A model generated the notes under the pieces. The model saw only the letters and a list, made by a program, of their open reading frames with translations. It had not been told where the DNA came from and ran no database searches. From positions 1-46,191 of the forward strand of contig JAJZPZ010000011.1 of assembly GCA_021847795.1 (NCBI GenBank): a stretch of 46,191 nt of DNA. Direction: 5' to 3'. This document shows, one piece after another, positions 25,525 through 32,428 of the stretch (within the stretch, counting starts at the first letter, position 1; each line of letters starts with the position of its first letter). The translations under genes were made by a program, and so were the position numbers. The stretch comes from Nitrospirota bacterium. GTDB lineage: Bacteria; Nitrospirota; Thermodesulfovibrionia; Thermodesulfovibrionales; Dissulfurispiraceae.

Positions 25525-26697
25525 ATGAAAAAGCAGGTCCTGGTATTCATTATTGCTGTATGGTTTTCTTCTGTATTGACGGCCGGCGCCTATGAGTTCA
25601 GCCCCGGGGCCTCCCTCTCGCTTTCCGAGGAATACGACGACAATATACTGTTGAGCAAGACGAACCGTGAGAGCGATTTCGTTACGTCGGTCATCCCCAG
25701 GGTCAATCTTGCCCTGAGGTCCGCGGATTCCGAGCTGCGGGCCGATTACTCCCCGATTTTCAGTTATTACAACTCCCACGATGAACTGAACACGGTCTCC
25801 CAGGTGGCCGGCGCTCACGGCCGGCTCCAGGTGTCGGACAAGGTGAGCTTTGCCGCGGATGATATCCTGGTCATATCAAAGGAGTTGAGAGAACTGATCA
25901 TCGTTTCCGATCTGGGACCGGTAAGGAGGCGCGCTGAGCGGCTGGTGAACAGCCTTTCCGGAAGTCTGTCGTATAAGCCGGGCGGGCATTTCTCGTACAC
26001 GCTCGGCGGCTCTTATATCGACACCAGCAACAAGGAGTCGGACCTGAGCGATGTCAATTCCTACTCCGGCGATGCAGGCATTGCTTATACCCTGAGCGAA
26101 CGGAGCACGATTTCAGCGAATGCGAGGTTTACAGAGTATGATTACAGCGCCGGCAATGATGCGGATTCGCAGGAGTATGTCCTGGGAATAACCCACCGGC
26201 TCACCCCGACGCTGACCATGAGCGCCACGGGCGGGGCAGTGCTCGTAAACATAGAGCGGGACGTGAAACGGGACGTTTACTTCAGCGGCGGTCTGGATTT
26301 AACCAAGCGCTTTGCGCAGGGGAGCGCAACCTTTGCTTACAGGCAGGCTGTTGTACCGGGCCTTGAGGAGCAGAGTCCGCTCAAGTCACAGGTAATCAGT
26401 TTCCGGTTTGAAAAGCCTTTGACGCCCCGCTGGGCGCTCTCCATATCACCGGCATACAGCATGTTCAGATCAATAGGAAATTCCGGGTCTGATTCCGACG
26501 TGATAAGCATCAGCTCGGAGCTGACCTACAACATAAGGCGCTGGGCAGGCATTACCTTTTCCTATAATTATGCAAATTACCGTTATAAGAACAACAGCGC
26601 ATCCGACTATTACGACAACAGGATTGGTGTTGCCTTGCGGCTGTATTATGAGAAAGGTCGGAATACGAATAATGAGTGGGAGCCCCCGAAACCCTGA
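25525..26697 (+). CDS. Outer-membrane beta-barrel protein, probably exosortase/EPS system-associated
   Basis: A 390-residue exported protein. The signal peptide is VLVFIIAVWFSSVLTAGAYE. It is followed by SPGASLSLSEEYDDNILLS, the usual opening of the PEP-CTERM-system-associated outer-membrane family. The remainder is alternating amphipathic beta strands (SYTLGGSYIDTS, STISANARFTEYDYS, TMSATGGAVLVNIE, WAGITFSYNYANYRYKN), as in a 14-18-strand barrel. The start has AAGGAGGCAGG directly upstream. It is divergent from the EPS operon. A role in EPS secretion or as an outer-membrane anchor is inferred. A strong terminator follows, so it is a single-gene unit. Confidence 0.8.
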   Translation: MKKQVLVFIIAVWFSSVLTAGAYEFSPGASLSLSEEYDDNILLSKTNRESDFVTSVIPRVNLALRSADSELRADYSPIFSYYNSHDELNTVSQVAGAHGRLQVSDKVSFAADDILVISKELRELIIVSDLGPVRRRAERLVNSLSGSLSYKPGGHFSYTLGGSYIDTSNKESDLSDVNSYSGDAGIAYTLSERSTISANARFTEYDYSAGNDADSQEYVLGITHRLTPTLTMSATGGAVLVNIERDVKRDVYFSGGLDLTKRFAQGSATFAYRQAVVPGLEEQSPLKSQVISFRFEKPLTPRWALSISPAYSMFRSIGNSGSDSDVISISSELTYNIRRWAGITFSYNYANYRYKNNSASDYYDNRIGVALRLYYEKGRNTNNEWEPPKP

Positions 26698-26730
26698 GCA
26701 GCGCCTGCGCTGAAGCTTTTTTATAATGAA

Positions 26731-26776
26731 CCACAGGGCCGTGCGTTTGTGCAAAGGCACGGCCCTGTGGCCCTTT
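26731..26776 (+). terminator. Rho-independent terminator after the outer-membrane protein gene
   Basis: A perfect 14-bp stem (CCACAGGGCCGTGC and its complement) with a 12-base loop, followed by CCCTTT. Confidence 0.8.
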
Positions 26777-26820
26777 AGCGCCCAACGTCCGGTACTTCCG
26801 TTAAACCTGCAGCCCTGCCT

Positions 26821-26836
26821 GTGATTCCAATCACAG
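26821..26836. promoter_or_regulatory. CRP/FNR-type operator candidate
   Basis: TGTGATTCCAATCACA is a perfect TGTGA-N6-TCACA palindrome, the consensus for CRP-like regulators, centred about 84 bases before the ATG of the modular secreted protein. The position fits activation, but the -10/-35 elements are unclear. Confidence 0.5.
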
Positions 26837-26911
26837 CTTTCTCTTTCCATGTTCCTTCAGAATACAGGTCACAAGTTCCAGTTTTTCCGGATCAAAAAAA
26901 AGGAGTATGAG

Positions 26912-28852
26912 ATGAGAAAAAGAAAAGGGTTCCCATTTGGTAATAGGGTCGTATTTGTGGTCCTGATGCTCTCTCTGGTTTTCAATTCCGCCATTCTCTT
27001 TGCGGGGAGCGCCCAGCTTTCCTGGACCCCGCCGACCACAAACACGGACGGCACGGCGTTGAAGGACCTGGCGGGCTACAAACTATATTACGGCACAACA
27101 TCGGGTAAATATACCCAGTCCGTCAAGGCCGGCAATGTGACGAGCTATACTGTTCCCAACCTTACCGATGGGGCTACCTACTACTTTGCAGCCACCGCAT
27201 ACAACACGACAGGCACTGAAAGCGCCTATTCCAACGAAGTCAGCAAGACAACCGCTGCGCTGCAGTCCCTGACGATCAGCAAGGCCGGCACAGGGACCGG
27301 AACAGTGACAGGCACAGGGATAAGCTGCGGCGCCGCCTGTACGGGATCGTACAGCGCGGGCACAGTCGTGACATTGACAGCGACTCCTGCGACCGGCTCG
27401 ACATTCGCCGGGTGGTCAGGAGGGGGATGCTCTGGAACAGGGCAGTGCAGTACAACACTAAACTCATCACAAACCATTACCGCCGCCTTTAATCTCAACA
27501 CCACGACGGCGACCTCGTACACGATAACGGCCTCAGCAGGCAGCGGCGGAAGCATCAGCCCCTCAGGTACAGTGAAAGTGAATTCCGGAGCAAGTCAGGC
27601 ATTCACTATTGCTCCGGGCACAGGATATAGCATCACTGATGTGAAGGTGGATGGCGCTTCCGTTGGTGCGGTAAGCACATACACCTTCAGCAATGTCGTT
27701 GCCGCACATACGATAGCTGCATCGTTTTCTGCAACCTCCACAACTCCTGCGACAGCTGCATCCGCTTCCTTCGCGACGAATGCGGGAGGCGCACAGTATA
27801 CAAGCGCAGCGGGAACGGTTTACAGTGCCGACGCTGCATATTCGGGAGGATACGCCGCCTCGACCACCGCTGCGGTCGCGGGTACTTCCGACAGCACTCT
27901 CTATAAGAGCGAGCGCTACGGGAATTTCTCCTACAACGTCCCGCTGGCAAACGGCGCCTATAACGTTACGCTCAAGTTCGCGGAGATCTACTGGAGCGGT
28001 GCGGGTCGGAGAATCTTCAATGTGAGCTTCAACGGCACGCAGGTGATCAGCAATCTCGACATCTATGCAAAGGCGGGCAAGAATAATGCCTATGATGTCA
28101 CCCTGCCTGCCACCGTCAGCAATGGGCAGCTCACCATTGCTTTCCAATCAGTAGTCGACTACGCAAAGGTAGGCGCTATCTTGATATCTCCTGCAACCAC
28201 TACTACTACCCCGCCGTCTTCGACCTCCACTACCAAAACAGAGGAGTGGGGCAACACGGCGACAAGCAACCATCCGAATACGGTGCAGGACACCTTTGTC
28301 GGCCTTAACAGCTCCAATTACTCGGCGGGCACGCAGCTGAACACGTACACCTGGCCGGCGAACCAGCCTGCCAATACGATACTGATGAAGTGGGACCTGT
28401 CGTCAATCCCGGCCGGATCAACTATAGTCAGCGCAACCCTGTCGCTGTACATGCAGGGCGTCAGCGGGACAGGCGGAAAGAGCCTTTACAATATCTCCGC
28501 ACATAAGGTGATCAACAAAAACCCGGTGATTTCCCAGGCTACGGGTTACAACTACAGCAGCTCGGGGGCATGGGACGCCGTGACAGGGAAGACGTACAGC
28601 AACATTCCTCTTGGAGAGGGGGATGTTGCAACGGCTGATGATGTTCAGGCAATAGATCTGACCCAGGGATACAAGTCATGGAACGTGACCAACATGGTAC
28701 AGTCCTGGGTAAACAACAGCAGCACGAACTACGGACTGCTCCTGAACTCCGACAACTCGGCTGCTGCGGACAGCAACCGGTATTTCGGTTCCAGCAAGAA
28801 CGCCAATACGGGGCAGAGGCCGAAACTGGTCATCACCTATACCACACCATAA
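26912..28852 (+). CDS. Secreted modular protein: FN3, InlB-like repeats, malectin-like, DNRLRE (carbohydrate-binding)
   Basis: A 646-residue exported protein. The signal peptide is VVFVVLMLSLVFNSAILFAG. A fibronectin type III domain spans about residues 35-115. Next are two divergent InlB-type repeats: the first has TATPATGSTFAGWSGGGC with four cysteines, the second GGSISPSGTVKVNSGASQ. A malectin-like domain follows (YGNFSYNVPLANGAYNVTLK, FAEIYWSGAGRRIFNVSFNG). The C-terminal DNRLRE domain has ILMKWDLSSIPAGSTIVSAT, WNVTNMVQSWVNN and RPKLVITY. It has no PEP-CTERM tail, so it is released or held by other means. ATG 26912 is preceded by AGGAG. Binding to the organism's own EPS or to environmental glycans is a reasonable inference. 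Confidence 0.85.
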   Translation: MRKRKGFPFGNRVVFVVLMLSLVFNSAILFAGSAQLSWTPPTTNTDGTALKDLAGYKLYYGTTSGKYTQSVKAGNVTSYTVPNLTDGATYYFAATAYNTTGTESAYSNEVSKTTAALQSLTISKAGTGTGTVTGTGISCGAACTGSYSAGTVVTLTATPATGSTFAGWSGGGCSGTGQCSTTLNSSQTITAAFNLNTTTATSYTITASAGSGGSISPSGTVKVNSGASQAFTIAPGTGYSITDVKVDGASVGAVSTYTFSNVVAAHTIAASFSATSTTPATAASASFATNAGGAQYTSAAGTVYSADAAYSGGYAASTTAAVAGTSDSTLYKSERYGNFSYNVPLANGAYNVTLKFAEIYWSGAGRRIFNVSFNGTQVISNLDIYAKAGKNNAYDVTLPATVSNGQLTIAFQSVVDYAKVGAILISPATTTTTPPSSTSTTKTEEWGNTATSNHPNTVQDTFVGLNSSNYSAGTQLNTYTWPANQPANTILMKWDLSSIPAGSTIVSATLSLYMQGVSGTGGKSLYNISAHKVINKNPVISQATGYNYSSSGAWDAVTGKTYSNIPLGEGDVATADDVQAIDLTQGYKSWNVTNMVQSWVNNSSTNYGLLLNSDNSAAADSNRYFGSSKNANTGQRPKLVITYTTP

Positions 28853-28905
28853 CGGATATGGCCTGCAGGTGACCTGAAATCACCTGTATGGAAATGTCAC
28901 CAGGC

Positions 28906-28940
28906 GCCCCCCGCAGCGAAAGCTGCGGGGGGCCCTTTTA
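28906..28940 (+). terminator. Rho-independent terminator after the modular protein gene
   Basis: A GC-rich stem (CCCCCCGCAG and CTGCGGGGGG around CGAAAG), then CCCTTTTATT. Another small palindrome, CAGGTGA-N7-TCACCTG, lies just before it (28865-28885). Confidence 0.85.
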
Positions 28941-29201
28941 TTCTCGGAAATCCATTTTTAAGGAGAGATGTCTCTCCACTTCTTCAGGAGGAAGGGGTTT
29001 GCTGAAGAGGAACCCTTGTATCTCATCACAATTATTATCCCGAAGGAAAGATAACTGCTCATCGGTTTCCACTCCTTCGGCAATGACCTTCAGTTGCAGG
29101 TTGCACCCCATAGCGACCACCGCCTTGACAATCTCCCGGTCATCAGGGTCGGCTTCGGGGAGCAGGGGAGGCGCCTCGCCCCGACAGCAACGGTATGACA
29201 C
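28938..29201 (-). pseudogene. EAL-domain (c-di-GMP phosphodiesterase) C-terminal remnant
   Basis: The last ~65 codons encode an unmistakable EAL C-terminus: REIVKAVVAMGCNLQLKVIA, EGVETDEQLSFL, CDEIQGFLFSKPLPPEEVE. This includes the EGVET and QGFLFSKPL motifs. Upstream, the frame turns into unrelated sequence (MSYRCCRGEAPPLLPEA) and the EAL motif, the metal-binding residues and any GGDEF or sensor domains are absent. It is therefore a decayed or deletion-truncated gene, not a functional enzyme. The dUTPase promoter and gene face away on the other strand, so the loss of the 5' part may reflect a rearrangement here. Confidence 0.75.
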
Positions 29202-29214
29202 AACGGTCTCCGAC

Positions 29215-29243
29215 TTGTTTTTTCGCGTCTCCGGCTGTAGTAT
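29215..29243 (+). promoter_or_regulatory. Candidate sigma-70 promoter for dut
   Basis: TTGTTT and TAGTAT separated by 17 bases, 72 bases before the dUTPase start codon. Confidence 0.4.
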
Positions 29244-29314
29244 ACAACGGTATTTTTGCTTGCCGGAGAGGCAAAGAATTCAGCACGGCAAGGGGGACTG
29301 CAGGAGGGAATGCA

Positions 29315-29824
29315 ATGCTCGAAATTAAATGGTCAAAGGTAAGGGACACCGCGCAGGTCCCGAAGTTCGCCCATGACGGCGATGCGGGTTTTGACCTCGC
29401 AGCTGCAGAGGATGCAGTCATCTATCCTTTCCAAAAGAAGCTCGTCGCCACGGGACTCAAGGTGGAGCTGCCCGGGGGGTGCGAACTCCAGGTCAGGCCC
29501 AGAAGCGGACTGTCGCTGAAGACTTCTCTCTTCCTTGCAAACTCTCCAGGCACGATAGACAGCAACTATCGGGGAGAGATAGGCATTATCGTGTACCACG
29601 GTCCTACCCTGAACTATCGCGGCTTCTGGCAGTTCCTCCGGTCCTTTATCGGCATGGTGCGGACGCCCCTTGTTATCAGGACAGGCGACAGAATTGCCCA
29701 GGGCGTAATAAACATTGTCCCGGAACTGGCGTTCCGGGAAGTTCCGGAGGAAAAGCTGGCTGCAACGACAAGGGGCGAGGGTGGGTTCGGTTCCACCGGG
29801 GTAGCAGGCGGAGCAGCCGGGTGA
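29315..29824 (+). CDS. dut: dUTP diphosphatase family protein
   Basis: A trimeric-type dUTPase (169 residues) that hydrolyses dUTP to dUMP. Motifs in order: GDAGFDLAA (motif 1), RPRSGLSL (motif 2), GTIDSNYRGEIGIIVYH (motif 3), GDRIAQGVI (motif 4) and RGEGGFGSTG (motif 5, P-loop-like). Between motifs 3 and 4 is an extra segment (LNYRGFWQFLRSFIGMV) that usual dUTPases lack. A dCTP deaminase/dUTPase bifunctional role is not indicated by the motifs seen. The ATG at 29315 has GGAGGG upstream; earlier in-frame codons overlap the EAL remnant. The stop overlaps the next start as GTGA. Confidence 0.85.
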   Translation: MLEIKWSKVRDTAQVPKFAHDGDAGFDLAAAEDAVIYPFQKKLVATGLKVELPGGCELQVRPRSGLSLKTSLFLANSPGTIDSNYRGEIGIIVYHGPTLNYRGFWQFLRSFIGMVRTPLVIRTGDRIAQGVINIVPELAFREVPEEKLAATTRGEGGFGSTGVAGGAAG

Positions 29825-30153
29825 AAAAAAAGGCATGGGTCCTCTATCTGCTCACCTGCAGGGGGGGCCGCTTGTACACAGGCATCAGCAATGACCTGGA
29901 GGGCCGTCTCAGGGCACATCGCGAGGGCAGGGGCAGCAAGTTTGTCCGGGCGTTTTCTCCCTTCAGGCTGGCTGGAGTGGTTTCCTGCAAAGACGGGACA
30001 GAGGCAAGAAAGCTGGAGTGCAGGGTAAAGAAGATGAGAAGGGCCGGGAAACTGGAGTTTGTCGCATCCCTGAAAAAGGCGGGAACTGAAAAAGGGCAAG
30101 GCAGAAGAAGAGCAGGTAAGGATCAAAAATCAGGCAAAGAGCTGCGAAGCTGA
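29821..30153 (+). CDS. GIY-YIG nuclease-fold protein (UPF0213/YhbQ-like)
   Basis: A 110-residue small GIY-YIG domain: WVLYLLTCRGGRLYTGISND holds the two beta-strand motifs, Arg29 follows, and EARKLECRVKKM carries the conserved Glu helix. The C-terminal tail is Lys/Arg-rich. It begins with GTG at 29821, overlapping the dut stop by four bases, so the pair is translationally coupled. Family members are small DNA-binding or nuclease-like proteins of uncertain cellular role. Because the start is GTG, the coding region is easily missed or over-extended upstream. Confidence 0.8.
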   Translation: MKKKAWVLYLLTCRGGRLYTGISNDLEGRLRAHREGRGSKFVRAFSPFRLAGVVSCKDGTEARKLECRVKKMRRAGKLEFVASLKKAGTEKGQGRRRAGKDQKSGKELRS

Positions 30154-30175
30154 ACGCCCCCGCGGTTTTTTCCCT

Positions 30176-30214
30176 TTGACAAACAGGGTTATGTCATATA
30201 TCATACATATGACA
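30176..30214 (+). promoter_or_regulatory. Toxin-antitoxin promoter with overlapping operator
   Basis: -35 TTGACA (30176-30181), 17-base spacer, -10 TATCAT (30199-30204). A perfect 8-bp inverted repeat, TGTCATAT (30192-30199) and ATATGACA (30207-30214), straddles the -10, as expected for autorepression by the RHH antitoxin. The AGGAGGT ribosome site follows directly. Confidence 0.75.
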
Positions 30215-30224
30215 GGAGGTTGTT

Positions 30225-30455
30225 ATGAAAAGAACCACCATATTTGCCGACGACAGTTTGATGGATGAGATCAAGGAGATTTCAAAAGAAGAAAACAGGA
30301 GTGTGGCTGAAATTGTAAGGGAGGCCATGCAGAATTACATCAAGCAAAAAAGACATGGAAAAAAGAGATTGTCTTTTATCGGTATCGGTGACAGCGGCAG
30401 GAAAGATATCGCTGAAAAGCACGAGGAGTTGCTCTGGAAAAAGATTATAAAATAG
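30225..30455 (+). CDS. Ribbon-helix-helix antitoxin (CopG-like)
   Basis: A 76-residue RHH antitoxin: MKRTTIFADDSLMDEIKEIS is the N-terminal strand and helix 1, and NRSVAEIVREAMQNYI is helix 2 of the DNA-binding dimer. The charged C-terminal half (GIGDSGRKDIAEKHEEL) should wrap and inhibit the PIN toxin. It has an AGGAGGT ribosome site and a strong promoter with operator palindrome. The downstream PIN gene overlaps its last 22 bases. Confidence 0.85.
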   Translation: MKRTTIFADDSLMDEIKEISKEENRSVAEIVREAMQNYIKQKRHGKKRLSFIGIGDSGRKDIAEKHEELLWKKIIK

Positions 30456-30868
30456 AAGCGGTCGTTGTCGATACCGGGATCATTTATGCGCTGGCTGACA
30501 TAAAGGACTCATGGCACGGTAAAGCCGCGGATTTTGCAGGCGCTTTCAAGGGCAGGCTGATCATTCCTTCTCCGGTTATCCCTGAAGCATGCTATCTCCT
30601 CAACACATATCTGGGACAATCTGCCGAAGCCGGGTTTATCAGCTCGTTGGCAGGCAGGGAGCTTGCAGTTGAGCATTTCAACGCCGGTGATTTAAGCCGG
30701 TGTATCGAACTCTTGAAGAAGTATAAGGATTTTAATATCGGGTTCGTAGACGCATCCATAATCGCCATTTCCGAAAGATTGAAAATCCATAAAATACTGA
30801 CTACCGACAGGAGGCATTTTTCCGCGGTAAGGCCGAACCATTGCGAAGCCCTTACTCTGCTGCCGTAA
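30434..30868 (+). CDS. PIN-domain toxin (VapC-like), apparent CTG start
   Basis: A ribonuclease toxin of the PIN fold. The four acidic residues are in VVDTGIIYAL, PEACYLL, FVDASI and TTDRRHF, so the active site is complete. The frame opens after a stop at 30413 and contains no ATG, GTG or TTG until 30647, far too late (it would remove the first catalytic Asp and Glu). CTG at 30434 lies 5 bases after GAGGAG, giving 144 residues and a 22-base overlap with the antitoxin. Non-standard initiation would keep toxin output low. A sequencing error near the start is the main alternative. Confidence 0.75.
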   Translation: MEKDYKIEAVVVDTGIIYALADIKDSWHGKAADFAGAFKGRLIIPSPVIPEACYLLNTYLGQSAEAGFISSLAGRELAVEHFNAGDLSRCIELLKKYKDFNIGFVDASIIAISERLKIHKILTTDRRHFSAVRPNHCEALTLLP

Positions 30869-30983
30869 GCAATCCCAAGGCAAACGCTTCATAGTGCGTT
30901 CGCCCTGTCTTGTCTCCAGCGGATATATTCGCGGGATTTGTTATAATGTCAGGACGTTAAAATCAATCTTGAGGAGCGAAGCT

Positions 30984-31814
30984 ATGTCCGGAAAACTTTT
31001 GACAGGAATTCTTGCACTGTTTCTTATCAGTGGATGTGCGGGCAATACTAAAGAGCTGCAGATGAAAGATAAGACCATCGTGTTCCCCAATGGTACGCTG
31101 TTCGGCGGGGCATCAAAGGAACAGGCAAGCACACTGGCCCAGATATTCGTAGACTCCCACAACATGGCTTCCCGGGAAATGGGTGAGATCAGGGAAATCA
31201 GCAGCGAGTCTCTGAAGAACCGGAAGGAGTCCCTGAAGAGCCGGGAAGAGTTGAAAAAATCCATGCAAAAACTGGAAGACACAACGGAGCAGATGCTGGA
31301 GACAGACCAGAAAAATGCAGAGATTGCCCAGAGATCGCTCCAGAAGAACTACGAAACCGCACAGAGCGCGCTGCGCATGCTTGAGCAGTTGTCGAAGAGC
31401 CAGGGCACGGGCGAGATAACGATCTTTTTCCCCCTGGGAGCGAGCAGGGTAGGGAAGGGCTCTCTTGAATATGAAAGGCTGGTCAGATTTACGGATTACC
31501 TGGCACGGGAAAGCAGGGGAAGAAAGATATTGTTTATCTCCATAGGGAGCGCATCCGCCACCGGTGACAGGAAGACGAACCGGAAGCTGGCAAAGAACCG
31601 TTCCGAGTTCCCTGTTGAGACTATAGATAAGTACCTTGTGAACATCCCGCACGAATTTTACAAGGTGTACGGGACAGGCGACGTATACAGTCCGAAAAAT
31701 GTCACAATGAAGGAGCATGAGAGATACCAGAACACGAGGATCGTTGCCGTCTTTGAGACAGACCAGGCGCCTCCCCAGTTGCCTGCCCCGCCTGAGGGAC
31801 CGGCGGGAAAATAA
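30984..31814 (+). CDS. Lipoprotein with coiled coil and OmpA-like C-terminal region
   Basis: A 276-residue lipoprotein. The lipobox LISGC is at about residues 13-17 after a short hydrophobic stretch. Then comes a coiled-coil region (EEIRE-type heptads with KNRKESLKSREELKKSMQKL) and, from about residue 145, a region resembling OmpA-like peptidoglycan-binding domains (ITIFFPLGASRV, ISIGSASATGDRKTNRKLAK, NRSEFPVETI), though the usual NxxLSxxRA motif is altered. A Pro-rich tail follows. ATG 30984 has GAGGAG ten bases upstream; earlier in-frame starts have none. An envelope-anchoring role is inferred; I do not recognise a named family. Confidence 0.65.
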   Translation: MSGKLLTGILALFLISGCAGNTKELQMKDKTIVFPNGTLFGGASKEQASTLAQIFVDSHNMASREMGEIREISSESLKNRKESLKSREELKKSMQKLEDTTEQMLETDQKNAEIAQRSLQKNYETAQSALRMLEQLSKSQGTGEITIFFPLGASRVGKGSLEYERLVRFTDYLARESRGRKILFISIGSASATGDRKTNRKLAKNRSEFPVETIDKYLVNIPHEFYKVYGTGDVYSPKNVTMKEHERYQNTRIVAVFETDQAPPQLPAPPEGPAGK

Positions 31815-31879
31815 AGCTTTGCCGGGATTACCGAAGGCTTCCGCATATGGTATGCTCTAAGCAGAGGCACAGAGTTGGA

Positions 31880-32042
31880 AACACTAAATTCTAAACACGA
31901 AATCCTAAACAAAGGAGAATTTCTAAATCCTAAGCACGAAACTCTAAACAATATCTAAATTCAAAATTCAAATGCTCAAAACCGTTTTGGATTTCGGTTA
32001 TTTGAATTTGTTTAGGATTTAGTGCTTAGAATTTCGTGCTTT
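31880..32042. repeat. Palindromic intergenic repeat, copy 2 (TAAATCCTAAAC type)
   Basis: Same family as 19630-19800: AATCCTAAGCACGAAACTC and the TTTAGGATTTAGTGCTTAG arm around a centre near AAATTCAAAATTCAAAT. The flanks show no clear target duplication. Confidence 0.8.
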
Positions 32043-32061
32043 TCTTATAAGTGAGGTTGAT

Positions 32062-32418
32062 ATGCATTTCCTGATCCGTCTGCTTATTAATACGGTTGCT
32101 TTGTGGATTGCCACGCGGGTGATTTCGGGTATTACTTATACCGGTGAGCCTATGGCCTTCCTGCTTGTGGCCCTGGTATTCGGAGCGCTCAACGCGTTTG
32201 TGCGCCCGCTTCTGAAACTCCTGACTTTCCCTCTGCTCATACTGACACTGGGCCTGTTCACCCTTGTGCTGAACGGGGTTATGCTCTGGCTGACCAGTGC
32301 CGTGTCCGGGGCCTTGAAACTGGGGTTCCATGTTGCCGGGTTCAGCGCAGCCTTCTGGGGGGCGCTGGTGATCAGCGTTATCAGTATTGTCCTTTCCCTT
32401 TTTGTAAAAGGGGACTGA
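32062..32418 (+). CDS. Small membrane protein, phage-holin-4_2/YvlD-like
   Basis: A 118-residue integral membrane protein with four hydrophobic segments (IRLLINTVALWIATRVI, AFLLVALVFGALNAFV, LLILTLGLFTLVLNGVML and FWGALVISVISIVLSLF). RPLLKLLTFP between segments 2 and 3 is the family signature of the YvlD/Phage_holin_4_2 group. Despite the name, these are common chromosomal proteins with no proven holin role. GAGGTTGAT precedes the ATG. It lies 10 bases before mutS2 and may be cotranscribed. Confidence 0.85.
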   Translation: MHFLIRLLINTVALWIATRVISGITYTGEPMAFLLVALVFGALNAFVRPLLKLLTFPLLILTLGLFTLVLNGVMLWLTSAVSGALKLGFHVAGFSAAFWGALVISVISIVLSLFVKGD

Positions 32419-32428
32419 TTTTACCGAA

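Noticed and set aside
26912-28852. PEP-CTERM tail on the modular secreted protein
   Set aside because: The protein ends in KLVITYTTP with no PEP box, hydrophobic helix or basic end.
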